The notes: generated by a model not told the origin, from the letters alone. Counted from the first letter of the stretch, positions 34,041 to 47,771 are shown. The stretch is 64,000 nucleotides of DNA from Luidia sarsii (GCA_949987565.1 OX465103.1:12171145-12235144), one strand, 5' to 3'. Numbers and translations: made by a program.

Positions 34041-36470
34041 CTTTAAATAAAACTCTAGTAAAAATGTATTTTAGTGACTCCGAGTTCGAGTGGCACTACT
34101 TGGCAAGTTTCGCTATACAAAAATGACCGAAAACAGTGTCCGAAGATGCGGTTCGTACAATGGCCACAAAATGACACATTTAGCTGTGATAATAACAAAG
34201 TGAGATTTTACAGACCATGATTCATTACTAATTGTAAATACACAGAGAATAACACTTCCAAATTTCGATAAGAAAATTAATAAAGTATTTCTGAGCGTAC
34301 ATACGCATAAAAATGCCGCTCGGCGAATACCAAAACACTCTCACGACCAGACTATTCTGTGTCACTGTTTAACAAGACATTGAATGGAGTCTGACCACCA
34401 GACTTTGTCTGAAATCCTCATCATAAATAACAATTTTGTACATTTTGTCCCTGCCAATGTATCGGCACCTGCCTATACGGCAGCCGTTTAGCTGGTGAAC
34501 GATTTTTTTTTTAAGAGTTCCAAGCTCGGGGACTGCCGGGTACCAGCCACCCAGGGGCAAGTACACAGCCCGGAAGACAAATAATCAACCGCGCCAGCCA
34601 GTCATCGTGTCGGGGGGGGGGATGTGTACGTACTACGTACGGGGTGCGGACTGACTTTCGGCCTGATGTACGAATCCTGTGGCTTGCGAAGTCTAAGTCT
34701 AGGCCTAGGCCTACATGTTGATTATTTGATTCTGCGGGTCCAAAAATATCAATTATAGACCTTCTTTCATGAACGTTGGCGGAATAAAATAGTCTTAACA
34801 AAGGAAAATGTATAAATTTGGTCGGTGATCTTTGCGCACTCTCCAGGGCACCGCTCTCATGCAGGCGAGCCTAACAGTTATTTAATTAATTGATTAATTA
34901 ATTAATCAATTAATTAATCAATTTTAACCACCTCAGCCGGCGGGCAGGCTTAATTTCCGGGGGCACTGCTCACGGGGTTGACTCCTACGGGCCTGATTTC
35001 GTCTGTTTTTAAGTGCAACTTCTGTGGCTTCCTTTCATTCAGGCCCAAGATCGAGAACAGATTTTGCAGTCGAGAAAAAGCCTGATGACCCCCTTGGGTA
35101 CTTATACACGAATACAATAATTAATTTTTTCTCATCAATTCATAACTTAACAAGAAACTAAAGACGGAAAACCCTATTCAAATTGCATTTATTCCCCATC
35201 AAAGGCCCTAGTTCATGTTCTCCACCTTAATTATGTTCTGGCCCTTAACCTAGTGGGTTTGGCCTACAGGTATAGCCAATTGTTTGTGGCGAATTTGCAT
35301 AGGCCTAAATAAAACATATATATATATTACCCTGGTACATCAAGAGGCCATGATACAAGAGGGAATTTAATTACTGGCAACCTGTTCCAAGCATTCTTCG
35401 AGACGAACATTAAATTGCCCCTCCAAACCTCAACAATTAGGAGTGCCTGACGTTTCTATCCTAGCAGGTCATTTCTCAAAGGTAGAAACGGCAGATTTAT
35501 TATGTCCTTGGGAAAGGTCGTGCTAGGTCGAAACGTTGATCAGGCCATCCTAATTTTTGAGCTTTGCATTTTGGTTATTTTAGTCAGCCGTTTCAACATT
35601 TTTCGTGTCACACTAGACTTTCCAAACCATACTAAGTCCTTAGTATTGAATAGGCTCCTTTAAATGGTACAACTGGTTGTCTCCAAGTTGCTGGGGGAAA
35701 TGCCCCATTAAATGATAAAAATACAAATATTAAACATTGATACTGAAACAAGTCAGTAGCACAGTAAAATATAATAGACACAAAATTATTAACACCAATT
35801 TTGAAAAGTGCAGACTGAATTGATAATTTTGACCAACATGCAAATGATTGTAGGCTAAAAAATACGTGCAGGGGACTGACGTCTCGATCCCTTTAAAACA
35901 ATTCTCGAAGGAAGATTGAGAGAAGTCCTGGTAGAAACGAAAGATTATTACCCTCGATATACTTTGAGAATCAGCTCTGTGAAAAGAAAAGTAAAAAGAA
36001 ACAGAAATATCCCAAAATAACCAAGAGTTCGTTTGCACGCATATACGAACATACCTCAATTGTAGCCAGTCCCTTTAAGCGTGCAGTAGGAGATGGTCAG
36101 GTCACCGACATTTTTCCTTCCATTCATATGCAAATTAGCTCAAGTCACATTTGGAGAGCGCTCACAAAATCTCGTCTGCTCTTTCCCCTGCAAAGAAATC
36201 AACGTAAAATAGTGCCCCACATTACTGCACAATCCCTATCGCCAGCATTACTGCCGATGCCAAGTGCAGTATTACTACACAAGTGACTCGGTCGTAGCTC
36301 CGATTGATGTGCTAATTGCAGGTCACGGCCTTGGCCTCATTACCGTTAATCTATTTGCGCGGATCAAGTTTGATTCCACAGTGTGCACTTGACTTGTGAA
36401 AATTCTGCTCATGGATTCGGCAATTAAATTTAGTCTTTTTGCCTTTCCGAAAAAGGGTTACTGTGCGCGA
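34041..36470. other. gene-free interval upstream of the zinc-finger gene
   Basis: No convincing exons. It holds a TTAATTAATCAA simple repeat (about 34878-34925), a TATATA tract (35316) and two family-P foldback copies (about 35435-35600 and 35870-35950). The zinc-finger promoter probably lies at its left edge or just before it. Confidence 0.4.
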
Positions 36471-36531
36471 AGTTACTCAAAGTCAGTGTCAACAACTATG
36501 CTTCACAGTTTCAGTGCCGGGGAGCCGCAGA

Positions 36532-37192
36532 ATTCCTAAATTTGGCTGCAAACTGCGAGCATATCCACGCTGTCTTTTTTGTCGAGTTTAAGAAGCTAAC
36601 ATTACAATCCCCATGCATAATTCGTCTGTCGCTGTCTGGATTCGGCAAGGAAGAACTCTGAGATTTGTCTTCGCCGACCAGAGCTTCGAGGGAACGTTGA
36701 AGGGACACACCACTCACAACTTGGGGGACATCTTGGAGGTGTTTCTCGACCAACGCAGCCGGCAGAGCAACCCAGGAAGGCCACCGAGTGCCGTCGCTGA
36801 GGCCCGCCGTGGAACTTTGCCGAGTGCACCGACCGATTTCGGAGGGGACACGGACGGTTAAGGCTTGAGCCAAATTAAGGCTCGGCCAGACTCCCACACC
36901 CACTGCATGCCGCTATCTGCCAGTGGCTTTGGAGGGATTTGGCGTTTCTCTACGGCACCGGTGCTTCGACGAAGTGCTAAAGTAGAGAGGCCACCCTCTC
37001 ATAAACTTCAAACAGGATGATTTTGACTCAGTTCTCCAGGAACAATCGGTAAGAAAACTCTCGAAATGCACAGTGGAGCCTGTCGGTGTGCCTCCCGTTG
37101 AACTTTCGTCGGGTGTGCGTCAACTTTCGGACTTCTCCTTGGACAAATTGGAGCTCAAGCATCGGATCTCCTTTTCAATAAAAGCGGTATTG
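36532..37192 (+). other. coding-like remnant with a possible exon at 37016-37192
   Basis: At 37016-37192 a CAG acceptor precedes 59 stop-free codons (DDFDSVLQEQSVRKLSKC ... ISFSIKAVL) ending in a strong TTG|GTAAGT donor. Upstream, 36532-36657 is also protein-like (AAEFLNLAANCEHIHAVFF) and then hits a TGA; 36655-36861 is open in another frame. The pieces do not join without breaks, so this may be a decayed gene or retroelement, with one exon still looking intact. No family is recognised. The region is CpG-richer than its surroundings, so an exon or promoter island is possible. Confidence 0.3.
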
Positions 37193-39914
37193 GTAAGTCA
37201 CTTAAAAATGTGACGAACCAAGAGGTTAGTAAACCCATTTTGTTCTTATACAATTGCGAAAGTCCAACTCTGTTCAGCAACCCGCTCCTAAAAAATTGCA
37301 AGAGAAAAAAAACACAAATTTCCGTCGCAAGAGAGCACCAGTAATTGCCGGCCACTATATTCCACTTAAGTCTCCTAATAAACTCTGAAATCAGAAGGGC
37401 ACACTTTGGATGGAGAAACGACTGAAATCTCGGCCCAAAATAAGGGCTTAAATGCAGAGACGGGATAAAATAAATTATGCAGAAAATCGTTTCACCGGCT
37501 CAAAATATTACCAACGGACTTCGCAAAAAAATAGTGACAGAAAACGATTTCGATATGCTTATGCCCGAAACTAAATAGTACAATCTTATTTACTGTTGAC
37601 AAAATTGAGAAAAGCGGCTGTCAAAAAACAGGATTTTTGTGTTTGTTTGTCGAAGTCTGTCTGTAAATTATGTGTGTTTATACCTCGGCTCTAGACGTGC
37701 GCCAGACATGTGCCAGACATATGCCAGACGTGTGCCAGACATATGCCGGACCGTGTATTGTGTTCAAAGGGTTGTCGTTATCCCTCGTTGTGTCACCCTC
37801 GTGTGGTCAGTGCGTCTACACCGTATGGTTCATACCGCACGTTCTATGAGCGGCCATGTTTTGACCTGCCCTGCTTTTGCATGAAGCCACACGTGAATAA
37901 AGATATATGCGTGGCTTATATATGCTGGGCACGCGCGCTCAGGCACGCGCTATCCGCCTGCATGTGTATTTCGCAATCAATGTAATGTTGGCCGAGTGCC
38001 CAAGTGGGCGTGGTTATGTACCAAGCTTATCGTATGACTCTTTGTATTTGGGTTTTTATAATAGCAACTATGCGGCCAGGTGTTTTGAGATTTGTAAAGG
38101 CAAAGAAAAAACTAGCACACTAGGGATCGGCCAAGGCGAGACAGGGATCATTGAAGTAACTTCGACAGGGATCCACTTATAACTTGGTTAATATGAGGAA
38201 AATATTTCGGGACCTTATACGATTTTGGTATAGTTTAGTTTACTCTCACAAAATCTCTCAGTTAGTTAGTTAGTTATTATTGGGGTATTTTATAAACCAA
38301 AATTAAACTTTTAAGAAATCCATCCAAGCAAACATAATATCCAAAACCCGACAAAAACATTCATTCAGGGGCCAGCTTCGACATCAAAGGATCGATGGAC
38401 TTTGAACTGTCTGCTCATTCTGCTTCACTTCACGTGAACTGATTCCATATCTGCACCCCATCAATTCTTGACTGAAACTTCGAGAATTTCGATCTTCAAG
38501 CTACTGAGCTTCAACAGGTCATTGCTTCATCTGCTAAACAGCTAATTGCCCCGGCATCTCAAAGCCACCCTACATGGCACTGAGAAATCATTTGGAAACA
38601 AGACATCTATGGATATATAGGCCTACGACAGTTGCCATCAGTCCCGACAGATTTCAGAATCATAAGGTTTATGATTAATTAATTATTAATGTATAATTTG
38701 TCTAATTAAGTGGCAGCGACAAAGCAGGCTTTCAAAGCAGCATCGCGCTTGCAGTTCAGTTTGAGTGAGCGTATGGTTGTGAGAACTAGATTAGATGTAA
38801 CTAATTAAATTAATTAGGCTGAGACTGAAGAGTTGATTTTATTTAGAAATGAACTCTTCAGTCGTAATGTGTGGTGTGGAAGTGAATGTGGTGTTTGTGT
38901 GTGGTCGTATATTTTAGGGGAGAGAGTGGGTGTTAAAGTGAGTGTTGACAGTTGAGCAGCGCGTGCAAGCAGCGAGCTAGGCGACAGACAACTGCTTGGG
39001 TTATATGGGGAAAAATTAATGTAAGTCGTCGATCGTACCACGAAGTAATCTATCATTTACTTTCAAATAAACAACGTGCTTCAATTTTGTATTTTCGTTT
39101 ATGTGGGCAAGAAAAATAGGCCTATCAACAATGTTGTCGGAATTTAAAACAATCTCTAACAATATTGACAAAAAAATAATTGACCCGGAGTCTTGAGCCT
39201 GGAGTCTTGATAAACGTACTACTTTATAAAATATTTTCCAAAGTAATTTTTCCCTCCAATTTGTTGTTTGAAATTTGGAAACAAATTGATGATTTCGTGG
39301 TATGAACGCCGAATTGTTGATTTGAAATCCAAAACCTCACTTTTAATTGGGACTGTGGCATGAGAGACACTTGTGATAATCTTCAAGGGAAACCTCTTCT
39401 CCGACGCATCTGGACTAGGACACAGAATCACCTGCAATCTAGGCCTATATGGATTCGAGCTGACAACATTCGCCTAGCGTGCACTTGCAATTGGCCATCG
39501 AGAACGTTTGCTTCGATAGAGGGCTCATGAACTGTGAACTTTAGAATGCTAACATTCACACAAACACAATAACTTGCACACATTTCATAATACTGTGCAA
39601 TTAAATCATATATAATCTAATTTTCTTTGGGGTGGGGGTTAAGGTTAGGGCTAGGAACATAATGTAATAATGACTGGTGCATTGTTACATTTGTTGAAAC
39701 AGGTTACATTATGCGCCTGGTCCGCTCAATGTTTTAACAGTAATTTCTTGTATTCATATCGTTCGCATTATGATTGCTTTTAAATAAATGAATTACTATT
39801 TTTTGGTAAAACGACAAACTTGTGTGATTTGTTGTATCAGTCCAAGTGGACGTTGCTATTATTTTATTATTTTGTATTAAAATCATTTTGCTAATGGACG
39901 GCTAATGTTGACAT
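37193..39914. other. AT-rich non-coding interval
   Basis: Contains a short tandem of GCCAGACATATGCCAGACGT (about 37705-37750), TTAGTTAGTTAG (38258-38275) and TTAATTAATT tracts (38675-38690, 38800-38815). Sequence at about 39640-39700 (AATAATGACTGGTGCATTGT) is repeated near 44340. I see nothing gene-like. Confidence 0.4.
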
Positions 39915-40300
39915 GAAACAACCACGCGCCCTTTTCGGGTGGGTTGATAACAATAACCTATTTTTTTCATCAGCCGCGTGCCATCCAAGGGTGGGTTGAT
40001 CTTTTTCTTTAATTCAAATTTGCTAAATGTACCAACCGCTCACCCAGTGTGGGTGGGTTGATCCGTTAATTCAGCCACGCGCTCTTCAGGAGTAGGTTGA
40101 TCTTTTATTTAAAACCTCTGCTAATTATTTAGATGTAACAACCACGCAACCATTTTAAGGGTGGGTTGACATGCAGGAAAAGTGTGACAAACTGAAGTGG
40201 AACAACCACGCGCCCAGTGGGTGGGTTGATTTATTTCTTAAAATGATTGTGCTACGTCGCAAGTCAATCAGCCATTCGCCCTCTATGGGTGGGTTGATTT
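39915..40300. repeat. hairpin array A (CAACCACGCGCCC...GGGTGGGTTGAT)
   Basis: Seven imperfect copies of a roughly 30-bp hairpin unit at about 39918, 39970, 40031, 40071, 40138, 40201 and 40266. They are separated by AT-rich spacers of 10-38 bp. Each unit runs CAACCACGCGCC, a variable 4-8-base loop, then GGGTGGGTTGAT. Spacers are not identical. It lies inside a longer repeat shared with array B. Confidence 0.75.
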
Positions 40301-42784
40301 CTGTGTAGGCCTACACCGGTTGTGTTGGCCGAATGCCAACACTAACTTAGCCCTTCACTTTTATTAGCTTCAAAGTTACTGTTAGCTTTTAGTCAACGGG
40401 CAGGTGGGTAGGTGAATTTAGATTTAAAAAAAACCTAAAACTAAACTACAAAACACGCAGACAAACCAAAGTCATGTCACATAAATAGGGCCTCTGGAGT
40501 CTGGAAGCGGGCGTAAAACTACAATGGACTTGATTGAGAACTGAATTATTCGAATTTAGCGTCGTTATCTTTACTCTGCTTCACAAGAACTTCTCTTCAA
40601 CTTCGCTGCATTGCAAACTCCTGCCTCCCATCAAGACTACCTTAGAATTCAAACTAATTCTTCAAGGACATCGCCTACCCCTCTCCACCGATGGATCTTC
40701 TTCAATCAAGTCAAGAATTCTATCTTCAAAGATTCGCCGGCCGGACCATCTGCTGTAATGTTTACTTTCTGTCAAACTGTTAACTGTTTAAACTTATTAT
40801 TTGTTTATTTTTGACCAAAGAGGGTGGCATTCTGACGTTTTGTTTATGGAGGTTGGATTCGAGTGAAAGTCACAATATTAAAAAAAAAATATTTCCTCTC
40901 CAACATTAGGCCTCATTATTATTTTTTGTGGACCTGGATATAAACTGTCCAAAACAAAATTTTACTGAAATTTTGCTAGTCATGCACTGTGAACATTATT
41001 GTTTCATACTTTTATTTTCATTTACTTTTTCAGTCTCCTAAAATGGCGTCGATAAAGCTCCCTCTTTGGTCTGTAAAATGTGAATTACGTTTTAGGTAAC
41101 TTATTTAATCATGCGAGGCATTTACTGCAGCAAAGCGGCGCTAGGCGTCTGGGCTGAGTAATCGTGTCGGGTGAATGGATGTGATGGGTGTGTGAACTTG
41201 ACTAAGAAAGATGCACCCCGTAAAGAATCTATTGTCAAACCATGTAAAACAATGAAAACGAAGATGTATTATCGGGACTTGGGAAAACAATTCTCATCCT
41301 GTTTGTGCTAGCCTCAAGAAAACGTACGGTTAAAACAGAAGACAAAGGACAAACTGACCTGACGTATACTAAAAGACATCTAAAAGACAGTTTGACAAAG
41401 TAACCGTACGTACATGATTATACATGTGCACGTATGATTTTACATACAGTACGTACATGTATACATGTACGTACACGCTTTTTTTTGCTTCGTGTCTGTT
41501 GCGGTTTTGCCCTATATAAATACATAGGTCACCGACAGACTCATAACGCTTTAAAGCACGCTTTAGTCTTGAGGTTAGCAGAAATGGGAGGGAATTTTTC
41601 GTCTTGTCTCAAACACAGCTTTGTGAGAAACCAACAATGAACATCAAATATTTTCCACTCAGAAAAATAATCGAAATCCAGTATGATTTCTCTTTCCCCT
41701 CAATTTTTGGTTGCCCAACAGCATGAATGTTGCTACACAAATTATTTATTTTAAAACACCAAAAATTCGAATTAGTATTACTGGGTGCTTCTTGAAGTTG
41801 AGTTGTTTATCTATGCTAATTAGGTCAGCTAACTAGGTAGGCTAGGTGGGCTATTAGTATTAGGTCTCAAAATCCCTGAGCTCAGGGTAGAGTATAGGTT
41901 AGTTAGGCTAACAAGGTTAGTTAATTAATTAGATCAATTAGGCTAGTTGGCATAAATAGGTTAACTAGGTTGATTTTTTAAGTTTTACTCGGATGTCAGG
42001 CAGAGAACATTATTATTGCCCAGGGGATGAAAATAATCCCGAAATCCCAATTAAAAACAGTGATTTACGTATCAAACTAATGTTTTGAATCTAACCTGAA
42101 TAATATATGATACAAAATTCTTGCAAATTGCTTGTTTTCACTCTAAATCTTGGAAGGAAAAAGAAAAAGAGGGCCTGACCTTTCGATCCTAGCAGGAGAC
42201 AGAAATTCCCTTGAAACAGACAAAGTAGGCTTATGTGCACTATTTTCTTTTTCTGCCGGGCACCTGATGTATGTGTGATTGAAATCTGAGTGCGATGATG
42301 TGTTGAGTTGGCAGGCAAAGCGAGCGAGCAGCGATCAAAGCAGCGAGCCGGTCGGTTGGGGTGGAAGGGAAGGTATAGTAACTTAAACGAAGCTGCAGTG
42401 GCGTATCTGAGCATGGCGGTAGAGGAGGGACCTCCATGATCTGAGGAACTTGTGACCATTGAAACTGATGAAACTGACCTCTGTCCAAACTCAAGAGTTT
42501 AAAGATATTTCAACATCGAATTATTTCAAGATTTTTTTTATAAATTAACACCGAATCATGAGTTCAAAAATCAAGGAAAATTTGTTGACACTCTGATGAG
42601 CAAATCACAGCCAATATATGAGAAATGTAAACTTAGTGTTTATGAAAAGAAGATATTTTTTTACTTATAAACAGAGAAGGCTGCTTTTGAACCTAGTGCA
42701 GTCAGTTCCCCTTTTCAAGAATGATCACGCATTACCTGCCATTCCTTAGATACGCCTCTGACCATATCTAAAACTTGTTTAAGT
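40301..42784. other. non-coding interval
   Basis: No gene supported. Contains ACATGTACGT microsatellite (about 41410-41475), a TTAGGCTA/TTAGTTAG-rich stretch (41815-41960) and a family-P foldback fragment (42165-42210). Confidence 0.4.
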
Positions 42785-44110
42785 AATCGTCAAAGATGTC
42801 CGTCCACATCCGATTCTTAATCTGTAAATCCATCTGCACCTGTTTCTTCAATCTGCAAATCCATCCACAACTGTTTCTTTAATCTGCAAATCGTCCACAC
42901 CTGTTTCTCCAATCTGCGAAAAGTGCGAATCCTTCCCACTTATATCTACAATCTGCAAATCCATCCTCACCTTTTTCTTCAATCTGCAAATCCATCCGCA
43001 CCTTTTCTTCAATCTGCAAATCCATCCGCATCTATTTCTTCAATCTACAAATCCATCCGCACCAGTATCTTCAATTTGCACATCCATCCCTACCTGTATC
43101 TTCAATTTGCACATCCATCCGCACCCGTATCTTCAATATGGAAATCGGTCTGCACCTGTTTCTCCAATCTACAAATCGGTCCACATCTATTTCTTCAATC
43201 TACAAATCCATCTGCACCTTTATCTTCAATCTGAAAACCCGTCCGCACCTGTATCTTCAATCTGCAAATCCATCTGCATACGTTTTTTCAATCTGCAAAT
43301 CCATCTGCACCTATTTCTCCAATCTGCAAATCCATCCGCGCCTGTATCTTCAATCTGCAAATTCATCCACACCAGTATCTTCAATTTGCACATCCATCCG
43401 CACCTGTTTCGTCAATCTGCAAATCCATCCGCACCTGTTTCTTCAATCTGCAAATCGGTGTGCACCTGTTTCTCCAATCTGCAAATCGGTCCACACCTGT
43501 TTCTTCAATCTACAAATCCATCCGCACCTGTTTCGTCAATCTGCAAATCCATCCGCACCTGTTTCGTCAATCTGCAAATCCATCCACACCAGTATCTTCA
43601 ATTTGCCCATCCATCCGCACCTGTATCTCCAATCTGCAAATCCATCCGCACCCGTATCTTCAATCTGCAAATCCGCCTACACCCTTATCTTCAATCTGCA
43701 ACTACGTCCGCATCCGTTTCTTCAATCTGCAAATCCGTCCACACCTGTATATCTTCAATCTGCAAATCCATCCACACCTGTATTATCTTCAATCTGCAAA
43801 TCCATCCGCACCAGTATCTTCTATTTGCACATGCATCCGCACCTGTATCTTCAATTTGCAAATCCATCCACACCAGTATCTTCAATCTGCAAATCCGTCC
43901 TTATCCATTTCTTCAATCTCCAAATGAGTCTGGTTTTGTTTCTCCGATCTACAAATCGGTCCACACCTGTTGTTTCAATCTACAAATCCATCCGCACCTG
44001 TTTCTTCAATCTACAAAATCCATCTGCACCTTTATCTTCAATTTGCAAAGCCGTCAGCACCTGTTTCTTCAATCTGCAAATCCGTTCTCACCTGTTTCTT
44101 CAGAGTCGTC
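42785..44110. repeat. 31-33-bp minisatellite (TCTTCAATCTGCAAATCCAT)
   Basis: About 40 diverged copies of TCTTCAATCTGCAAATCCATCC followed by GCACCTGTT. Several plus-strand frames stay open for up to 360 codons because the unit lacks stops. Periodic peptides such as FLQSANPSAPVSSI are the result. There is no start context or splice evidence, so it is treated as satellite. Confidence 0.9.
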
Positions 44111-44554
44111 CGCACCTGTCTCTACTGCATGGATACCACGGAGCATGGAGCTACATGGAACAAAGTCATCAGTGTCCCTTGTCTCTACATGAGAGAAATG
44201 AACTATCGTGAACTTTCAGTACTAATTTTCAACAGACATAAATATCTCTATAACATTCATTTTTATAATATATTCAAGACACCTAAACCTCAGTTTAGGG
44301 ATGGGCAGCAACTTTTTTCACTAAGGTAAGGGGATACAATGTAACAATGACTGGTGCTTTGTTACATTACTTGAATTTGGGTCAAATTAGTTGCCTTTGT
44401 ACCTGGCCATTTTTGTTCTCATTTTTCTCATGAAATGATCTATGTATGTAATGAATTGCCGAGAGAAACCTGTCCTTTGAATGTAAAACAGAAGCCACAT
44501 TATATACCTTGACAAAATCTGAAGCATTTTATATTAAAACCATTTTATTTAAAG

Positions 44555-44860
44555 GGGTCAACCAAGCGCTCATAAACTTTGGGTTGGTTGAGCCATTGAT
44601 ATTTAATTAGAATCTGCTAATCTCAAAGGATCGACCACGCGCCCGTATGGGTGGGTTGATACATTTTGATTTACAAACTGCTGATTTAAAAGAATTAACC
44701 ACGCGCCAGCAATATGGTGGGTTGAGACATTTTGATTTAAAATCTGCTAGTCTCAAAGGATCAACCACGCGCCCGTATGGGTGGGTTGAGACATTTTTAT
44801 TTAAAATCTGCGGATTTAAACAGATATACCACGCGTCTGTAATGGTAGGTAGATAATTCT
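44555..44860. repeat. hairpin array B (same unit as array A)
   Basis: Five copies at about 44558, 44631, 44693, 44761 and 44824, spaced about 65 bp. Spacers are nearly identical (TTTTGATTTAAAATCTGCTA). Two units share the sequence CCACGCGCCCGTATGGGTGG. It is more regular than array A and in the same orientation. Confidence 0.8.
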
Positions 44861-45379
44861 GACCAGGTACAAAGGCGTCAACAAGCTAAACTTGATAGGT
44901 CTTTTGGGGTGGGATGGCAATTTTTTATCTCGAAATACTGAACACTTAACTTCAAAACATTCATTAAACAGGCATAAGATTACACCATGTTAGGTCAAGC
45001 CTGCAGATGATGGAATGGAACTATATTGAACTTAGAATCAAATGGACATGGATCAATCTTCCTGAGCACACTTCAGTGACCATCACACATGCAGGTATCG
45101 TCCCTTCACGTGAACGATCTTATCAGCACCCAGAAAACAAATCTTCATCTAGTGGATTCCACGCGGGCAAGATGGATATCGCGTCATGATGACGTCACCG
45201 AGGAGAAAAGACTGCCCACAAAAAATGTGTACACACAAATACTTACTCCCTATTTCATAATATTTAACTACCATTAACTTTTTTTTTTTAATCATTAGGG
45301 TAGGCCCTATAAGTCTTGGGATAGGGTTGTAGGGTAGGGTAAAATTAGGGCTAGGGTTAAGGACGTAGTATTAATGACA

Positions 45380-45775
45380 GGTCGACGACAAGCTTCAAGG
45401 CTGAGGATCTGACACTCAAGATTCAAGGCTGAGGATCTGACACTCAAGATTCAAGGCTGAGGATCTGACACTCAAGATTCAAGGACCGAGATTCAAGATT
45501 CAAGTAAGCAGTTTCATGATCCAAGGTTGGTGATTCAAGACTCAAAATGCATAATCAAGGATGGAGATTCAAGATTCAAGATTCAAGATGCAAGGTTCAA
45601 GATTCGAGCATCGAGATGCAAGGTTCAAGATTCAAGATTCGAGTATTGAGATACAAGGTTCAAGATTTGAGATTAAATATCAAAATATTGAGATTCAAGG
45701 TCCAAGATTCGAGATTCAAGATTAAAACATCGAGATCCAAGTGACGAGTTTCATGTTCTTAGGTTCAAGCATCGA
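45380..45775. repeat. ATTCAAG / AAGGCTGAGGATCTGACACTC tandem repeats
   Basis: Three copies of a 29-bp unit (CTCAAGATTCAAGGCTGAGG, then ATCTGACA) at 45400-45485 pass into shorter degenerate GATTCAAGATTCAAG units. Confidence 0.85.
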
Positions 45776-45779
45776 ATTG

Positions 45780-47400
45780 CAGATTCCAGATCCGAAATCC
45801 GAAATCCGAAATCCGAAATCCGAAATCCGAAATCCAACATCCAAAAGTTGTTCTCCGACATCCGAGCCAGTTTGATATTCGAACTCCGACAGTCCGAAAT
45901 TGGTTCTATGAAATCCGATCTCCAATCTTCAAAAAATGGTTCTCCGAAATCCGAAATCTGAAATATGTTCTCCGAAATCTGAAATTCGTTCTCCAAAATT
46001 CGAAATCTTCGAAAACTCGATCACCAAAAACCGATCTCCAAAACCAAAAGTCGGTATACAATATCCGACATCCTAAATTCGATCCTTTTTCTCCGACCAT
46101 AGAAATTCGTTTTCCGAAATCCGAAATCCGAAAACCGAAATCCAAAAACCGAAATCAAAAAACCGAAATCAAAAAACCGAAAATACCATCTCCGAAATTC
46201 GATCTATCTATCTTCGAAAATCGTTATCCGAAACTGAAATCGTTCAATGAACTCTGGTCGTCGAAAAATAGATCACCAAACCGAAATTCGTTCTCCAATC
46301 TCCAATCTTTGACCATCGTAATACGATACCAAAAATCCGATCCTCGATCTCCGATCTCCGCAAATTGTTCTCCGATCACCGAAATCCGAAAATCGATCTT
46401 CGAAAACCTACATCCGAAACCGAAATTATTCGTTCTTCAATCTCCAACCTCCGATCTCGACCAAAATCTGTCACTCTGATCTCCGAAATCCTTTCTCCAA
46501 CACCCGATCGAAATACCATCTCCGGAATCCGAAATCAGAAATCCGATCTTCGAAAAATTTATCACCGAAACCCCTAAATTTGTTCTCCAATCACAAATCT
46601 TCGACCACCAAAATACGATCCCCGAAATCCGATCCTCGATCTCCGCTCACCGCAAATTGTTCTCCAATCTCCGCAAATTGTTCTCCGATCACTGAAATCC
46701 GAAAAAAAAATCGATCAGGCTTCGAAAGCCTAAATCCAAAACCGAAATTTTTCGCTCTTCAATCTCCGAAATCCGATCTCTGAAATCCGAAATCCGAAAT
46801 CCGAAATCCGAAATCCGAAATCCGAAATCCGAAATCCGAAATCCGAAATCCGAAATCCGAAATCCGAAATCCGAAATCCGAAATCCGAAATCCGAAATCC
46901 GAAATCCGAAATCCGAAATCCGAAATCCGAAATCCGAAATCCGAAATCCGAAATCCGAAATCCGATCTCCGATCTCAAATACGATCTCCGAAATCCGATC
47001 TCCGAAACAGGTCCCCGAAATCTGAAATCTGAAATCCGAAAACGAATCTCCGACCTCCAAAATCCTTTCTCTAACTCCACCGATCGAAATACCATCTCTG
47101 AAAATCGATCTCCGCTCTCCGATCTCCAAAATCCGACTGATCCGAAATCCGAGCTTCAAATTCAGATTTCCGAAATCCAATCTCTGATCTCCGCGGAAAC
47201 GTTCTCTGACCACCCGAATATACCATCTCCGAAATTCGATCTTCGAAAATCGCTTTCCAAAACCAGATCTTCTACTTCCGCCGTTTTTCTATCTTCGACA
47301 AACGATCTCCGAAATCCGAAAACCGATCTTCGAAATCCGATCTCCGAAATCCAAACTCCAATCTCCGACGTCAGAACCAGCGGACCTTTGCCAGTTTTTT
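45780..47400. repeat. AAATCCG heptamer satellite
   Basis: Pure (AAATCCG)n for about 190 bp (46775-46965), flanked by about 1.4 kb of diverged AAATCCGATCTCCG derivatives. The 7-bp period gives long minus-strand frames of FRISDFG; not coding. Confidence 0.9.
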
Positions 47401-47639
47401 CCATAATGTCTACTTCTCGACTTTGGTAAGTTTTTGTTTACCTTGACCTATATAAAGATCATGTAAACAATTCCACTGGCATATAAACTACTGTACTTAA
47501 ATTGAAAAAAAATATATAATTTTCCTGCAAATAATAAATTGTATTGTTCCTTTCTCATCTAGAAATAGAGTTTCATGGTACATGGATATCTTAAAACTCA
47601 TATTTTCGGATATGTAAAAAGACATCTTTAATTAAAAGC

Positions 47640-47771
47640 AAGAAGATTTCAAAAAAAAAAAGAGAAAGGGAAGAAAATCGGTTGCGGACGTACGTCACTA
47701 GGATCCGGAAGCAGGGGGGGATGACGATTTGATGACCCTGTTTGTAGAGCGGTCCATTCACCAATCATCGG
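47640..47771 (+). other. exon-like module 1
   Basis: Shares CTAGGATCCGGAAGCAGG and GTAGAGCGGTCCATTCACCA with modules 2 and 3. It ends in a strong donor (CGG|GTAAGTCAT). The acceptor is unclear. It codes only with breaks. Confidence 0.4.

Noticed and set aside
39915..40300. CRISPR-like array
   Set aside because: The repeats are imperfect, spacing is irregular, spacers in array B are near-identical, and the context is an animal genome.
42923..44211. Open frames of about 360 codons with FLQSANPSAPVSSI repeats
   Set aside because: A 31-33-bp minisatellite lacking stop codons gives them in more than one frame.
46689..47213. FRISDFG-repeat protein on the minus strand
   Set aside because: Product of the 7-bp satellite, equally open in several frames.
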